DNA from: Bemisia tabaci
Taxonomy: Eukaryota; Arthropoda; Insecta; Hemiptera; Aleyrodidae
Direction: 5' to 3'
Assembly: GCF_918797505.1 (NCBI RefSeq)
Contig: NC_092801.1
Span: 35,332,517 to 35,396,516 of the forward strand
Length of the DNA: 64,000 nucleotides
The translations under genes were made by a program, and so were the position numbers. Of the stretch, positions 1 to 11,105 are shown piece after piece. Below the pieces are notes generated by a model. That model made no database searches and was not told where the DNA came from. It worked only from the letters and a program-made list of their open reading frames with translations. Every line of letters starts with the position of its first letter. Within the stretch, counting starts at the first letter, position 1.

Positions 1-137
1 CCACGGGGACAGGGGAAGTCTACAGCTTATAAACCTCTTTATTGGGTAAAATTTTTTCTTTGAAAGATCGTCTAATTTCTTTAGAAAAGGCAATACACAT
101 TCTTAAAACGCTCTGGAGAAAATCCCGGGCACGGGAC

Positions 138-425
138 CCTTCTTCTTCTCCTTCTGCGGGCTGATTATTGAAATTGATAGACAAAGAAGATATAGAGAGT
201 AAGGACCGATCCTATTGATTGAAACGGGGTGGGTGGCTTTTTTAGACTAAGGGAGAAAATGATGGACTAACTATAGGGTCTATCGTTGGTTGCAGTTAGT
301 TAGTCTATTACTTATCTCCTTTGTACATTGCAAACTCCCGCTTCCAGAAATAGAATTCCTCCATATCCCTTTTGTCTTCTTTTTCTATAGCTTTGTCTAT
401 CAATTTCAAAAATCGACACGCTGAC
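138..425. mobile_element. Foldback element family A, copy 1
   Basis: Left arm contains ATTGAAATTGATAGACAAAG. Its reverse complement closes the element near TTTGTCTATCAATTTC. The interior carries GACTAAGGGAGAAAATGATG and a pyrimidine-rich right half. Three more copies lie at about 15222, 37405 and 38205. No ORF spans it, so it is a nonautonomous inverted-repeat element. Its superfamily is not determined. Confidence 0.6.
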
Positions 426-579
426 CATACCACTGACTTTGTGTCTGGTTATCCGTAAAAATTAAATTACATTATCTCATCAAGAGAGAGATTATTCATA
501 AGGCTTTTGCTTTTACGAGAAAACAAATGACAGAGTTTCTCTTTACAAAAATCCAAGCGTCCGTAGTTTGGAAACATCG

Positions 580-770
580 CGCACTGGATCGAGTCAATCA
601 GAGAGGTCAGATATGACATTTTTGACAAAAACGGCAAATGTTGATGTTTAATTTGTCACATTTTAAATTTCAAGGGGTTCTCTTAGAAGTTAATTTCACG
701 AAGAAACCAATGGAACCACTTTTAAAATCTCAAAGCGTTGTATGAATTGGACGTATTTATACGAAAGGGA
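580..770. mobile_element. Family B MITE, truncated, running into a family D end
   Basis: Starts with CACTGGATCGAGTCAATC and the GAGAGGTC block typical of family B. It keeps the interior (TTGATGTTTAATTTGTCAC) but lacks the right terminus. From about 748 it changes to ATTGGACGTATTT, which resembles a family D end. It is a fragment. Confidence 0.5.
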
Positions 771-1049
771 ACTAAGCGCCAAATTTCCAAATTTCAGTTT
801 TCAACGGATCTGGATTCTCCATGTAATAGGCTGCTCTCACACGTAAATATGCCCCCAAAATACTAATTTCATCCCCTGGAATCAGCCCCTGAAAAATCGC
901 AAAACAGGGAATCAGCGATTACGAATAAAATCAAAAGGAACTATATGTAATTCCCTTTGATTTAATGCGCTAACCCGGATTCCGAATTAAATCAAAAGGC
1001 GCTATCTCCACTTGAATCACTTGATTGACGCGCGCGCGGCGAAGCTTGG

Positions 1050-2838
1050 TGGAAACTTGGTGAAATTTAGTACCGGGGGGTATTTTTGGACAGGAAACAT
1101 GAATTTCGGGTCAAATTTTGAAAATTCAGAAATCCAAGATGGCGGACATGACCTAAAATGCTATCTCGGCCCCTATCCAGCCGATCTTGGTGAAACTTGG
1201 TATCAGGGGGTATTTTTGCATGGGAAACTCGAAAGTCGGGTCAAATTTTGAAAATTCAGAAATCCAAGATGGCGGACATGGCCTAAAATGCTATTTCGGC
1301 CCCTATCCAGCTGATCTTGGTGAAACTTGGTATCAGGGGGTATTTTTGGACGGGAAACTTGAATTTCGGGTCAAATTTTGAAAATTCAGAAATCCAAGAT
1401 GGCGGACATGGCCTAAAATGCTACCTCGGCCCCTATCCAGCCGATCTTGGTGAAACTTGGTATCAGGGGGTATTTTCGCATGGGAAACTCGAAAGTCGGG
1501 TCAAATTTTGAAAATTCAGAAATCCAAGATGGCGGACATGGCCTAAAATGCTATTTCGGCCCCTATCCAGCTGATCTTGGTGAAACTTGGTATCAGGGGG
1601 TATTTTTGGACGGGAAACTTGAATTTCGGGTCAAATTTTGAAAATTCAGAAATCCAAGATGGCGGACATGGCCTAAAATGCTACCTCGGCCCCTATCCAG
1701 CCGATCTTGGTGAAACTTGGTATCGGGGAGTATTTTCGGACGGGAAACTCGAATTTCGGGTCAAATTTTGAAAATTCAGAAATCCAAGATGGCGGACATG
1801 GCCTAAAATGCTATCTCGGCTCCTGGCCAGCCGATCTTGGTGAAACTTGGCATCGGGGAGTATTTTCGGACGGGAAACTCGAATTTCGGGTCAAATTTTG
1901 AAAATTCAGAAATCCAAGATGGCGGACATGGCCTAAAATGCTATCTCGGCTCCTGGCCAGCCGATCTTGGTGAAACTTGGTATCAGGGGGTATTTTTGCA
2001 TGGGAAACTCGAAAGTCGGGTCAAATTTTGAAAATTCAGAAATCCAAGATGGCGGACATGGCCTAAAATGCTATTTCGGCCCCTATCCAGCTGATCTTGG
2101 TGAAACTTGGGATCAGGGGGTATTTTTGGACGGGAAACTTGAATTTCGGGTCAAATTTTGAAAATTCAGAAATCCAAGATGGCGGACATGGCCTAAAATG
2201 CTACCTCGGCCCCTATCCAGCCGATCTTGGTGAAACTTGGTATCAGGGGGTATTTTCGCATGGGAAACTCGAAAGTCGGGTCAAATTTTGAAAATTCAGA
2301 AATCCAAGATGGCGGACATGGCCTAAAATGCTATTTCGGCCCCTATCCAGCTGATCTTGGTGAAACTTGGTATCAGGGGGTATTTTTGGACGGGAAACTT
2401 GAATTTCGGGTCAAATTTTGAAAATTCAGAAATCCAAGATGGCGGACATGGCCTAAAATGCTACCTCGGCCCCTATCCAGCCGATCTTGGTGAAACTTGG
2501 TATCGGGGAGTATTTTCGGACGGGAAACTCGAATTTCGGGTCAAATTTTGAAAATTCAGAAATCCAAGATGGCGGACATGGCCTAAAATGCTATCTCGGC
2601 TCCTGGCCAGCCGATCTTGGTGAAACTTGGCATCGGGGAGTATTTTCGGACGGGAAACTCGAATTTCGGGTCAAATTTTGAAAATTCAGAAATCGAAGAT
2701 CGCGGACATGGCCTAAAATGCTATCTCGGCTCCTGGCCAGCCGATCTTGGTGAAACTTGGCATCGGGGAGTATTTTCGGACGGGAAACTCGAATTTCGGG
2801 TCAAATTTTGAAAATTCAGAAATCCAAGATGGCGGATG
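1050..2838 (+). repeat. 130-bp tandem array, left arm, with 780-bp higher-order repeat
   Basis: About 13-14 head-to-tail units of exactly 130 bp, each carrying CAAATTTTGAAAATTCAGAA, CAAGATGGCGGACATGG and GATCTTGGTGAAACTTGG. Sequence variants recur in the same six-unit order: 1201-1980 and 1981-2760 match base for base except at a few positions (for example T/G at 1331/2111). This is therefore a six-unit higher-order repeat present twice. The period is not a multiple of 3, so the overlapping 64-codon open frames in each unit are not a gene. Confidence 0.9.
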
Positions 2839-3058
2839 TGGCTTAAAATGATATCTATTTCTTAAACAAACGCACTACACGTCTAGAATGGCCGCCAATG
2901 AACCTGCGTAAAGCGCACGGGCCGGGTTGTGAAGGCCGGAGGTGGTGGGAGCCCAAATATACCTACCTAACCTCAATCTGCTTTCCCGCTGCATCTTGCC
3001 AATGTGGATGAGATGTGGAAATTTCCACGTTTGTAAACTTTAAATATATGGCACTCTA
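2839..3058. other. Inner unique segment of left arm
   Basis: Single-copy DNA between the 130-bp array and the nested family O foldback, present inverted at 4749-4970. It includes CCGGAGGTGGTGGGAGCCC. Its inner 110 bp is repeated once more in the loop (about 3569-3683). No coding potential seen. Confidence 0.7.
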
Positions 3059-3414
3059 CACGGAGAAAAAAACTCGTACGTGGGACCCGAAGTTTGGGTC
3101 ATATGGATCTCTGAAGTTTTCGGATTGAGCATCTGAACACTTTAGGTCTAGCTGTCGAGGTTCGGATCACACATCTGAAACTTCAGTTCTTACGTCTGAA
3201 GTCTTCAGTTGTGAGAACCGAAGTTTTTCGGTTGTGAGAACCGAAGTTTTCGGATGTGAAAACCGAAGTACTTTAGATGTAAGAACTGAAGTTTCAGATG
3301 TGTGATCAAAACCTCAGCAGCTGGACCGAAAGTGTTCAGATGCTCAATCCGAAAACTTCACAGATCCATATGACCTAAACTTCGGGTCCCACGCACGAAG
3401 TTTTTTTCTCCGTG
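3059..3414. mobile_element. Family O foldback, copy in left arm
   Basis: A near-complete palindrome with ends CACGGAGAAAAAAACT and AGTTTTTTTCTCCGTG flanked by TA on both sides, consistent with a TA-duplicating MITE. The interior is built from short inverted motifs of the type GAACCGAAGTTTTTCGG and TCTGAAACTTCAG. An inverted copy sits in the other arm, and a 45-bp fragment lies in the loop at about 3638. Confidence 0.75.
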
Positions 3415-3564
3415 TACGTTCACAATACACCGCCTCGTCGAGGTGCGTGGTTTACCTAGCAGCGTCGGATCGTGAATTCCCTTCATGTGCTGATTACCTA
3501 TGTTAAAATTTTCGTATCTAAATAAAACAGTTTCTGTTGTCATTTTGAGCCCCTCATACCGAAC

Positions 3565-4241
3565 CAATGTGGATGCCAATGTGGATGAGATGTGGAAATT
3601 TCCACGTTTGTAAACTTTAAATATATGGCACTCTACACGGAGAAAAAAACTCGTACGTGGGACCCGAAGTTTGGGTCATATGTGGCCTAAAATGTTATCT
3701 CCTATTTAAACGCGCATCGCCAAAAAATCCCAGATGTCGTCCCCTGAGTGACGGTCACATATCGACCGTGCGTTCCCTCTGGCTCGATCGATGTCAGTGT
3801 GCACTGACATAGACAAGGGGCTTTTAACGAGCGAACAAATTAACGAACCCATCGGAATCACTTAATTTTCATTAAAATCACTGTTAGGTACTTTATTGGA
3901 ATCGGAACAGTATTTAGAAATTCATGAGTATTAAGAGCGCGCTGGAAGGATTACGTGGTCAAAAGCGTGATCGTCACCTAGGGGTTCGTCAGGCCCCATC
4001 TTGACTTGCTCGGAGACGCGAGTTTAAATGGGAGCTCAGAATACGCAACTTCGAACTTGTTTTCCGTGGGTTAATAATGTTTCAAAAAATCGGAGAAAAT
4101 TCCAGCGAACTGTGCGTACTCAATCCTCCAAAAAAATGCAAAAATAAAAATTACTGAATAACCTCATTGTTAAAATTTTAAACTCCGAAATGGCGGATGT
4201 GGCCTTCAACAATAGCTCAATGCCTGAATCGTTTGTGTGAA
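3565..4241. other. Loop of the giant foldback element
   Basis: The only part of the element outside the arms. It starts with a partial direct copy of 2997-3105, including the first 45 bases of family O. It continues with single-copy sequence that includes the short palindrome TGTCAGTGTGCACTGACA. No long ORF or recognisable transposase motif. Confidence 0.65.
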
Positions 4242-4391
4242 GTTCGGTATGAGGGGCTCAAAATGACAACAGAAACTGTTTTATTTAGATACGAAAATTT
4301 TAACATAGGTAATCAGCACATGAAGGGAATTCACGATCCGACGCTGCTAGGTAAACCACGCACCTCGACGAGGCGGTGTATTGTGAACGTA

Positions 4392-4747
4392 CACGGAGAA
4401 AAAAACTTCGTGCGTGGGACCCGAAGTTTAGGTCATATGGATCTGTGAAGTTTTCGGATTGAGCATCTGAACACTTTCGGTCCAGCTGCTGAGGTTTTGA
4501 TCACACATCTGAAACTTCAGTTCTTACATCTAAAGTACTTCGGTTTTCACATCCGAAAACTTCGGTTCTCACAACCGAAAAACTTCGGTTCTCACACCTG
4601 AAGACTTCAGACGTAAGAACTGAAGTTTCAGATGTGTGATCCGAACCTCGACAGCTAGACCTAAAGTGTTCAGATGCTCAATCCGAAAACTTCAGAGATC
4701 CATATGACCCAAACTTCGGGTCCCACGTACGAGTTTTTTTCTCCGTG
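4392..4747. mobile_element. Family O foldback, copy in right arm
   Basis: Inverted counterpart of the left-arm copy, with TA flanks and CACGGAGAAAAAAACT-type ends. It differs by a few substitutions (CGTGCG versus CGTACG near the end). It moved or duplicated as part of the arm, not independently. Confidence 0.75.
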
Positions 4748-4969
4748 TAGAGTGCCATATATTTAAAGTTTACAAACGTGGAAATTTCCACATCTCATCC
4801 ACATTGGCAAGATGCAGCGGGAAAGCAGATTGAGGTTAGGTAGGTATATTTGGGCTCCCACCACCTCCGGCCTTCACAACCCGGCCCGTGCGCTTTACGC
4901 AGGTTCATTGGCGGCCATTCTAGACGTGTAGTGCGTTTGTTTAAGAAATAGATATCATTTTAAGCCACA

Positions 4970-5462
4970 TCCGCCATCTTGGATTTCTGAATTTTCAAAA
5001 TTTGACCCGAAATTCGAGTTTCCCGTCCGAAAATACTCCCCGATGCCAAGTTTCACCAAGATCGGCTGGCCAGGAGCCGAGATAGCATTTTAGGCCATGT
5101 CCGCGATCTTCGATTTCTGAATTTTCAAAATTTGACCCGAAATTCGAGTTTCCCGTCCGAAAATACTCCCCGATGCCAAGTTTCACCAAGATCGGCTGGC
5201 CAGGAGCCGAGATAGCATTTTAGGCCATGTCCGCCATCTTGGATTTCTGAATTTTCAAAATTTGACCCGAAATTCAAGTTTCCCGTCCGAAAATACCCCC
5301 TGATACCAAGTTTCACCAAGATCAGCTGGATAGGGGCCGAAATAGCATTTTAGGCCATGTCCGCCATCTTGGATTTCTGAATTTTCAAAATTTGACCCAA
5401 AATTCGAGTTTCCCGTCCAAAAATACCCCCCGGTTCTAAATTTCACCAAGTTTCCACCAAGC
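4970..5462 (-). repeat. 130-bp tandem array, right arm (about 4 units)
   Basis: Same 130-bp unit in reverse orientation. The innermost unit shares the variant AATCGAAGATCGCGG with the innermost left-arm units (about 2693-2705). This implies the inverted duplication came first and the left array later expanded. Confidence 0.88.
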
Positions 5463-5550
5463 TTCGCCGCGCGCGCGTCAATCAAGTGATTCAAGTGGAG
5501 ATAGCGCCTTTTGATTTAATTCGGAATCCGGGTTAGCGCATTAAATCAAA

Positions 5551-5768
5551 TGAACCTACGTGCGAAAATCCCCTATATCTCGCTTAATATGCATTTTTTC
5601 CTAATTTTGGCAACGTACGTAATTAGAGGAACTCTTCAGCTTTCAAACAAGCTAAAGTAAACCAAAATCGGTCCATTAGTACGGAAACGCCAATTGTTTT
5701 AGTCAAACTTGCTTTACTGAGAAGTTTGGAAATGGCGTTTAGCGCCTTTTCGCATAAATACGTCCAAT
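5551..5768. other. No recognised feature
   Basis: Flank of the giant element. The DNA is AT-rich and I see no ORF or repeat structure beyond a trace of a family B end from 5769. Confidence 0.4.
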
Positions 5769-5945
5769 TGTGTTATAAGCTTTAAAGTTTCCAAATTTTG
5801 TCCGACCTCTCCCATTGACTCGATTCACTGTGTGGCGCGGCGGGTAGACGGCCAGCGCCTACAAACCTAAGTGGATACTTCAAGCATTGCGCAATGCGTG
5901 AAGTATCCCCGTAGGTTTGTAGGTGCCAATGCGCGTTCCGCGCTT
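5769..5945. repeat. Family B right end joined to hairpin family J
   Basis: A family B terminus (CCGACCTCTCCCATTGACTC) abuts hairpin J. J is a stem formed by CTACAAACCTAAGTGGATAC and its complement around the core GCATTGCGCAATGC. Further J copies occur at 19255, 33740 and 54140. At 19255 the hairpin again abuts a B end through GGCGCGGCGGG, in the opposite orientation. Confidence 0.6.
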
Positions 5946-5982
5946 TTTACGAAAATTCAAGCGTCCCTGGTTTGAAAACGTC

Positions 5983-6474
5983 GCACAGTGACAGAGAGGT
6001 CAATCAGAGAGGTCGGACATGACATTTTTGACAAAAACGGCAAATCGTCACCTTCCAGGCAAAGTATCACAAGCGCCATGCGACGTTTAAAAATTTCCGC
6101 CGCCATTTTATTTTTTTACAGAGAAATTTTTCAACGAAGCTGTCCGAAAATTTCACTGAATTTTCTTTGTGCTGCCGATAAAATTTAGTGAAATTTCCAA
6201 ACAGATTCAACCAACAATTTCTAAGAAAAGAAATAAAATGGCGGCGGAAATTTTTAAACGTCGCATGAAGCTTGTGATACTCTGCCTGGAAGGTGACGAA
6301 ATGTTGATGTTTAATTTGTCACATTTTAAAATTCAGGGGGCTCTCCTAGAAGTTAATTTAACTAGGAAACCAATGAAACCACTTTTAAAATCTCAGTGTT
6401 GTATTAATGGTGTTTTAAGCTTTTAAAGTTTCAAAATTATGTCCGACCTCTCCCACTGACTCGATCCACTGTGC
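5983..6474. mobile_element. Family B MITE with nested family Y element
   Basis: Ends GCACAGTG and CACTGTGC, flanked by the 3-bp duplication GTC (5980-5982 and 6475-6477). The interior of B is interrupted at AAAT by element Y. Removing Y restores the usual B sequence GGCAAATGTTGATG. Confidence 0.75.
6046..6298. mobile_element. Family Y foldback inserted in family B
   Basis: A 253-bp almost perfect palindrome with ends CGTCACCTTCCAGGC and GCCTGGAAGGTGACG. The stem includes AAATTTCCGCCGCCATTTTA. It is flanked by a 4-bp duplication AAAT (6042-6045, 6299-6302). Other copies are at about 45782 and, partially, at 46402. Confidence 0.8.
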
Positions 6475-6477
6475 GTC

Positions 6478-6845
6478 ACAACACTACGTCGTTACACTCT
6501 TCCTACTTCTTGTTCTACAAAAGGCGAAAAGAATAAAATCATCTCCTCAACGAGGCGCCTTCTTCTCTTTGATCAAACGGTGAATTCCACGTGTTATTTA
6601 TTATGACATGACGTCACATTCAATAAAGGACCGTACATGATTATGAAATGAGACGAGATGCACGCCCTTAAATACAAAAGCGCGTACCTGCATTTGAGAA
6701 TTGGTGACGGTTACGTGGCTACGTCCTCCATAATAGAAAGCCAAGGAAGATGGTTTCTTTCCTATGAATGGACAGAGTTGAGCACACTTACATTGAGGTA
6801 TTTCAAAATCTCATCTCGCTATGGGCCAGTTGCGCTGGTAACAGA
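6478..6845. other. No recognised feature
   Basis: Single-copy DNA. A 71-codon open frame (6658-6873) has no recognisable domain, starts without context and runs into repeat DNA, so I do not call it a gene. Confidence 0.4.
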
Positions 6846-7187
6846 ATCATGTTTTGATGCTGGGTCTATGTAAGATTAGCTATAATAAGAAGATCTGTGC
6901 AAACAGAAACTTTTTGCATTGAATATTAACCGAGATATCTTCCTTTGAAAAGTCGGTTTTTTTACGTCATCCACCGTGGTAGTGCATAGCATGGTATCTA
7001 CTACCGTGGTGGATGACGTCATAAATCGAGTTTTTAACTTAAAAGTTAAAATCGTTAAGTTAAAATCGAGGCGCGATAACTCGGTTAATATTCAACGTAG
7101 AAAGTTGCTGTTTGGACATATCTTATTATTCTCAGTTGATCTACAAGAATAAAGCACAAAAACACGATTCTGTGACCAGAGCAACTG
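6846..7187. mobile_element. Family Z foldback
   Basis: Ends CAGTTGCGCTGGTAACAGAATC and a diverged complement ending GAGCAACTG. A second, better-matched inner palindrome at about 6972-7023 (GTCATCCACCGTGGTAGT and its complement) forms the centre. Half a copy with the same ACGTCATCCACTGCGGTAGTG block lies at 63030. Confidence 0.6.
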
Positions 7188-7810
7188 ACCGATTTTAATT
7201 TTCTAAAAAGAAACTAACCAACATTTTTGATTGACATTTTCATAGCTCTATCCAAATGATTCTCCTTCATTGTCATTTAGTGACATTGACCTCGAGGTAT
7301 GTACACGATGAAATACTTCTGTCACAGCACGGAGCACATACCTACATTTTTGGTTCAGGCAGTCAAAGTCGTCGGTTATGTTGTTGAAGTGAAAACTATT
7401 CCAACATCATTTTTTCCAAAATCAAAGGCGGACCCAGCAATTTGGCAGCTACGGATTCTCTCTATTTGAATCTATGTTAAATAATCAATTCTTGTCGGGG
7501 CAACTGGTCCCTCCGAGAATCGATACATTTCCATAGGTTTAAGTGGAGAAAAACAACGTTACCAATTCGCTGGATCTGCCAATGTCCAAATTACGACTTA
7601 GTGCGTTTTTGTTAAGCTCGGTCCATTCAGAAATAATTAGAATCAAATGTATCGGAAAATAGTAAAATTTGATTCGAAAATAGAATCAAAATTGACTCGA
7701 TTATATCTTCAATCTGGGGACAGAATATTACTGATTAACCGAAGTTTTTCTCTCCGTTTATCGAGGTTGGATTACCATAAGCAAAACCCCTCAGATTTAA
7801 TGGAACGCCT
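7188..7810. other. No recognised feature
   Basis: AT-rich single-copy DNA. I see no repeat, RNA gene or convincing ORF. Confidence 0.4.
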
Positions 7811-8043
7811 CACAGTGGATCGAGTCAGTAGGAGAGGTCGGACAAAATTTGGAAACTTTAAACGCTTATAACTTCGTTTATACAAAGCTTTGAGGTTCTG
7901 AAAGTGGCTCCACTAGTTTTCTCGTGAAATTTTCTTTTAGAGGCACCCCTCAAAATATAAAATATGACGAAATAAACATCAAAATTTGCAGTTTTAGTCG
8001 AAAATTTCATGTTCGACCTCTCTAATTGATTCGATCCACTGTG
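7811..8043. mobile_element. Family B MITE, full length
   Basis: CACAGTGGATCGAGTCAGTA at the left, TTGATTCGATCCACTGTG at the right, and the GAGAGGTCGGACAAAATTT / GACCTCTC blocks inside. About 233 bp, noncoding. No clear duplication is visible at the edges because a family H repeat follows directly. Confidence 0.7.
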
Positions 8044-8490
8044 CGGCGGAGCGCATTCATCAGTCATTGCCGCGATGAAACCCAAAACGCCTTCAATTTT
8101 TCGGTATGCAACACGGGCATCCGTCGAACACGAATAGTTGCATTCAAGCGTTGTATATTGAAAGAGACGAAAAACGGCGAATTTTGATGTTCTTTTCGTC
8201 ACATTTCAAACTTTAAGGGGTGCTTCTGCAAGGAAATTTTTGGAGGAAACCAGTGGAACCATTTTAAGAATCTCAAAGTTTTGTATGTGCGGAGTAACAA
8301 GCGTTTAAAATTTCAAAATTATGCCCGACCTCTCCTACTGACTGGATCGACTGTATGCCGTTGGACAGGTGCACCATTCTTTCATTGCCGCGATGAACGC
8401 GATGAAACCAAAAACGCCTTCAATTTTCCGGTATGCAACACGGGCGTCCGTCGAACACGAATAGTTGCATCCAGGCGTTGTGTATTAAAA
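8044..8490. repeat. H-B-H composite repeat
   Basis: Repeat H (ATTGCCGCGATGAAACCC, AACGCCTTCAATTTTTCGG, CACGAATAGTTGCAT) occurs at 8044-8165 and 8355-8490 on either side of a B element missing its left terminus. The same H-B join appears inverted at 19385-19693, broken at the same place (TATTGAAAAAGACGAAAA). H and B therefore travel together. Confidence 0.6.
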
Positions 8491-8605
8491 AAGGAGGAAT
8501 TCGAACGGTTTTTCGCCAATAAGGACTGCGTCTCTTTTGTCCATAGCTTAGTCCATCAATCTCAGTAATCAACCTTCGATTTTAGCCGGAAAGACGCCCG
8601 CCGTG

Positions 8606-8836
8606 CACAGGAAAAAAAAAACACATTTGAACTAGAGTCCAGACTCTTAAAAACATCGACAAGAAAAATACTCTTGATTCAATCAGATTTAAGCTTCAAT
8701 CAAGAACCAAGCCTTTTAATTTGAGCGGATTTCCTTTTGATTTTAACTTAAATTTGATTGAATCAAGAGTCCTTTTTCTTGTCAATGTTTTCAAGAGTCT
8801 GGACTCAAGATCCAGAGTATTTTTTTTTTCCAGCGT
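8606..8836. mobile_element. Family G foldback, copy 1
   Basis: About 230 bp, palindromic from end to end. The arms hold AGAGTCCAGACTCTTAAAAA and ACTCTTGATTCAATCAGATT. The ends are of the CACTGGAAAAAAA type, here degraded to CACAGG and CCAGCG. Other copies are at 29961, 30370 (half), 49567 and 61310. Confidence 0.75.
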
Positions 8837-8925
8837 GACGAAATAAACATAGAAATATGCAGTTATTGTCAAAAATTTCATGTGCGACCTCTGTGAGTGA
8901 CTCGATCCACTGTGCGCCCTGTAAT
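8837..8925. repeat. Family B right-end fragment
   Basis: GACGAAATAAACAT through GACTCGATCCACTGTGCG is the right third of B. It abuts family G directly, so G or a rearrangement truncated it. Confidence 0.6.
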
Positions 8926-9483
8926 TGTGCGACACGGAGCCCGGAGTATCAAATCAACTCAGTCGTGATGAGGTCCACACAAATTGACGTCGGGATTTAA
9001 TTAATTTCGAACGAGGTGTTGGGCGTTCGGCAGCCGGCCGTTCCTCATAAAAATAACACATTCACACGTGCTATAAAAATGTGTATGAGTGAGCGAATTT
9101 ATACGAGCGTTGTAAAACATACCGAGGATGGCGCGTTCCCCCATCACAGAATATTAACGGCGCGGCACTACATCTCCTCCACGATCGACTATTTTGCATA
9201 TTTAGTTTCAGCCGCTTGAGCGAAAATGACCATGAGCCGCCGCGTGAATCTCTGGATAGAACCTGATTTTTTGCGGCGTCTTATATAAAATAATTAAAAA
9301 TATAAATTACAATTGTAAAATGTTAAATTATGCGGTGGTTGGTAGAATGCTATTCAACAGCTGAAGTCAGAAATTCGTTTAAATCATAAAATGCCTTGGT
9401 AAGGGAGATTTCGAAGTAAATTGAAGAATTTCTTTACTTCACCATCGCGGAGTTGTTGTTTGATGTTCCAGGGCAGAGCATTT
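8926..9483. other. No recognised feature
   Basis: Single-copy DNA with moderate GC in its first half (CGGCAGCCGGCCG). No domain-bearing ORF. Confidence 0.4.
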
Positions 9484-9940
9484 GTAAAAGTTCGCGAGAA
9501 ACACGATGGTGCCACTGGTTTTCTCTGAAATCAACTCCCAAGCTCAAAAAAAGCTCTCAAGTTGAGGCCAAAATGGAGGGGATATCCCACCCTACTCTGA
9601 GAGTCCACCTCTACATCAAGACTAACTCTCCATGCAAAGATAAGCAGCAAATTACATTGACAGGGCTGCCACTATATTTGGAGACTCCACAACTGAAAAC
9701 ACGGCAACCCTGCCAATGTATTCGCTCCCTATTTTTGCATGGAGAGTTTGTCTTGATGTAGAGGTGAACTCTCGGGATAGCGTGAGATGTCCCCTCCATT
9801 TTTGCCTCAACTTGAGAGGTTTTTTTGAGCTTGAGAGTTAATTTCAGAAAAAACCAGTGGCACCATCGTGTTTCTCGTGAACTTTTACATAAGAATCAAC
9901 AGTCAAATTGTAAATTCCTCACACATGCAACATCTCCATT
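9484..9940. mobile_element. Family F long foldback, copy 1 (left end missing)
   Basis: Arms of more than 200 bp (TTCGCGAGAAACACGATGG, AGCTCAAAAAAAGCTCTCAA, GGGAGCAAAT) around a short loop with ACTCCACAACTGAAAAC. The right end is CACACATGCAACATCTCCATT. The left end lacks the AATGGAGATGTTGCATG terminus. Copies follow at 19911, 31746, 52649 and 62142. Confidence 0.8.
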
Positions 9941-10109
9941 GTGAATGTTTTTCTTCAATATTTTCACACGATTATGTTCGCAATTTTGTCTAAAATGTCT
10001 GAAAATTTCAAAGAAGAATAAGCATGATCTTTCTCATAAACACATGTTTTATCCGGGGCGATTTTGCAACTCTCGAATGTTCATACGGCGTTCTTCTTCA
10101 GCACGGCAG
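9941..10109. mobile_element. Family E MITE, right part
   Basis: Interior plus right terminus of family E (CTCGAATGTTCATACGGCG, TTCAGCACGGCAG), directly after F. The E left half is not present. Confidence 0.65.
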
Positions 10110-10560
10110 TATGCCAATCGATCTCAGAATCGCAAGGGGTCGAGTGCAGCATGCGCTCCATTATTAATGACGTCATTACCAATGTCAGCCGCACATCAGG
10201 TGCAGGTCAGTATCCTGTCTGCGTGGGAAAATCAATTGGCTCAGGCTTACTGTCCGAGTACAGGAGACTAACCTATGGCTGTTGTGTGATTGAATCTCGA
10301 CGCAGGGTTGCCAAATTTCACGTAGACGCTGGTCTCTTTACTTCAGCTTTGCGGGAGATTTTTGTGTATTAGTTTGAGGTTTTTTCGTTTATGAGTTCCG
10401 ACACTTTTATGATGATGGAAGCATAAAAAAGCAATAATTTGACTTGTTGCTTTTTTAACAGCTTCATATTTGCGGTTATCGCAGCATTTCAGATAACACT
10501 ACTGCAAGTAGTAGCGTTGTATAATGCCATTCCCTTGACTAAAAGGCAAGAGTAATACTT
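10110..10560. other. No recognised feature
   Basis: Single-copy DNA. Short overlapping open frames in two phases, with no recognisable domain. Confidence 0.4.
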
Positions 10561-10798
10561 CCGTGCTAAGGAAAAACGCCGTATGAACATTCGAGAGTTG
10601 TCGAATTTCCCCGGATAAAACACAAATTTTTGAAGAAAGTTATTCGAATTTCTCATTGAAATTTTTAGATATTTGAAACCGAATTGCGAACAAAATCTTC
10701 TGAAAAATTTGAAGAAAAATACTTAAAATTTTCCCAATAAATTCGGTTTTTATCGAAGACGATTTGGCAACATCTGAAGGCTCATACGTCGTTTATTG
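10561..10798. mobile_element. Family E MITE
   Basis: Left end CCGTGCTAAGGAAAAACGCC and right half CATCTGAAGGCTCATACGTCG, with the terminal CACGGCAG lost. About 240 bp, noncoding. Confidence 0.7.
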
Positions 10799-10844
10799 TT
10801 GAATTGTTGTGTCCACGGGGTTGTTATCGTTGTTTACACATGTT

Positions 10845-11105
10845 ATACACACCGGTTCCTACGTATTTTTACACGCAAAATCGAGTTTTAATGTTGACGA
10901 GTCGATATATCGATCGGTTATATAGTTTTTTTTAAAATTCTTTACGGAAAATCGACGATTTTTTTAGATTGAAATTGTTAATTTTTGATTCATGAATGAC
11001 TAAATTCACCTAATATGACTAGTACACCGACACCTACGTATTTTTTATTGTAGAATCGATTTTTAACGTTAACGAGTCGATATATCAGTCGCTTATATCG
11101 ATTTT
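10845..11105 (+). repeat. Imperfect direct repeat pair
   Basis: The block CCTACGTATTTTT...ACGAGTCGATATATC...GTTATAT occurs at about 10856-10930 and again, diverged, at about 11032-11102, spaced roughly 175 bp. Origin unknown. Confidence 0.55.

Larger units (their letters stand above)
956..5550. mobile_element. Giant foldback element with satellite arms
   Basis: Two inverted arms, 956-3564 and 4242-5550, surround a 677-bp loop. From outside inwards each arm has a terminal segment (TTTGATTTAATGCGC, then GGCGCTATCTCC and the GCGCGCGC-rich stretch), an array of 130-bp repeats, about 215 bp of unique DNA, a 356-bp nested foldback (family O), and about 150 bp more. The arms differ in length by close to ten 130-bp units. 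The architecture resembles Foldback/Galileo-type elements, whose arms also contain tandem repeats. No transposase ORF is present. I could not define a target-site duplication, so the outer limits are those of the palindrome. Confidence 0.75.

Noticed and set aside
1012..2811. Series of 64-codon open frames with the same protein sequence
   Set aside because: They follow from the 130-bp tandem repeat, shift phase every unit (130 is not a multiple of 3), overlap one another and have no splice or start context.
1050..2838. CRISPR or rRNA spacer repeats
   Set aside because: The 130-bp units abut without variable spacers, and no rRNA sequence is nearby.
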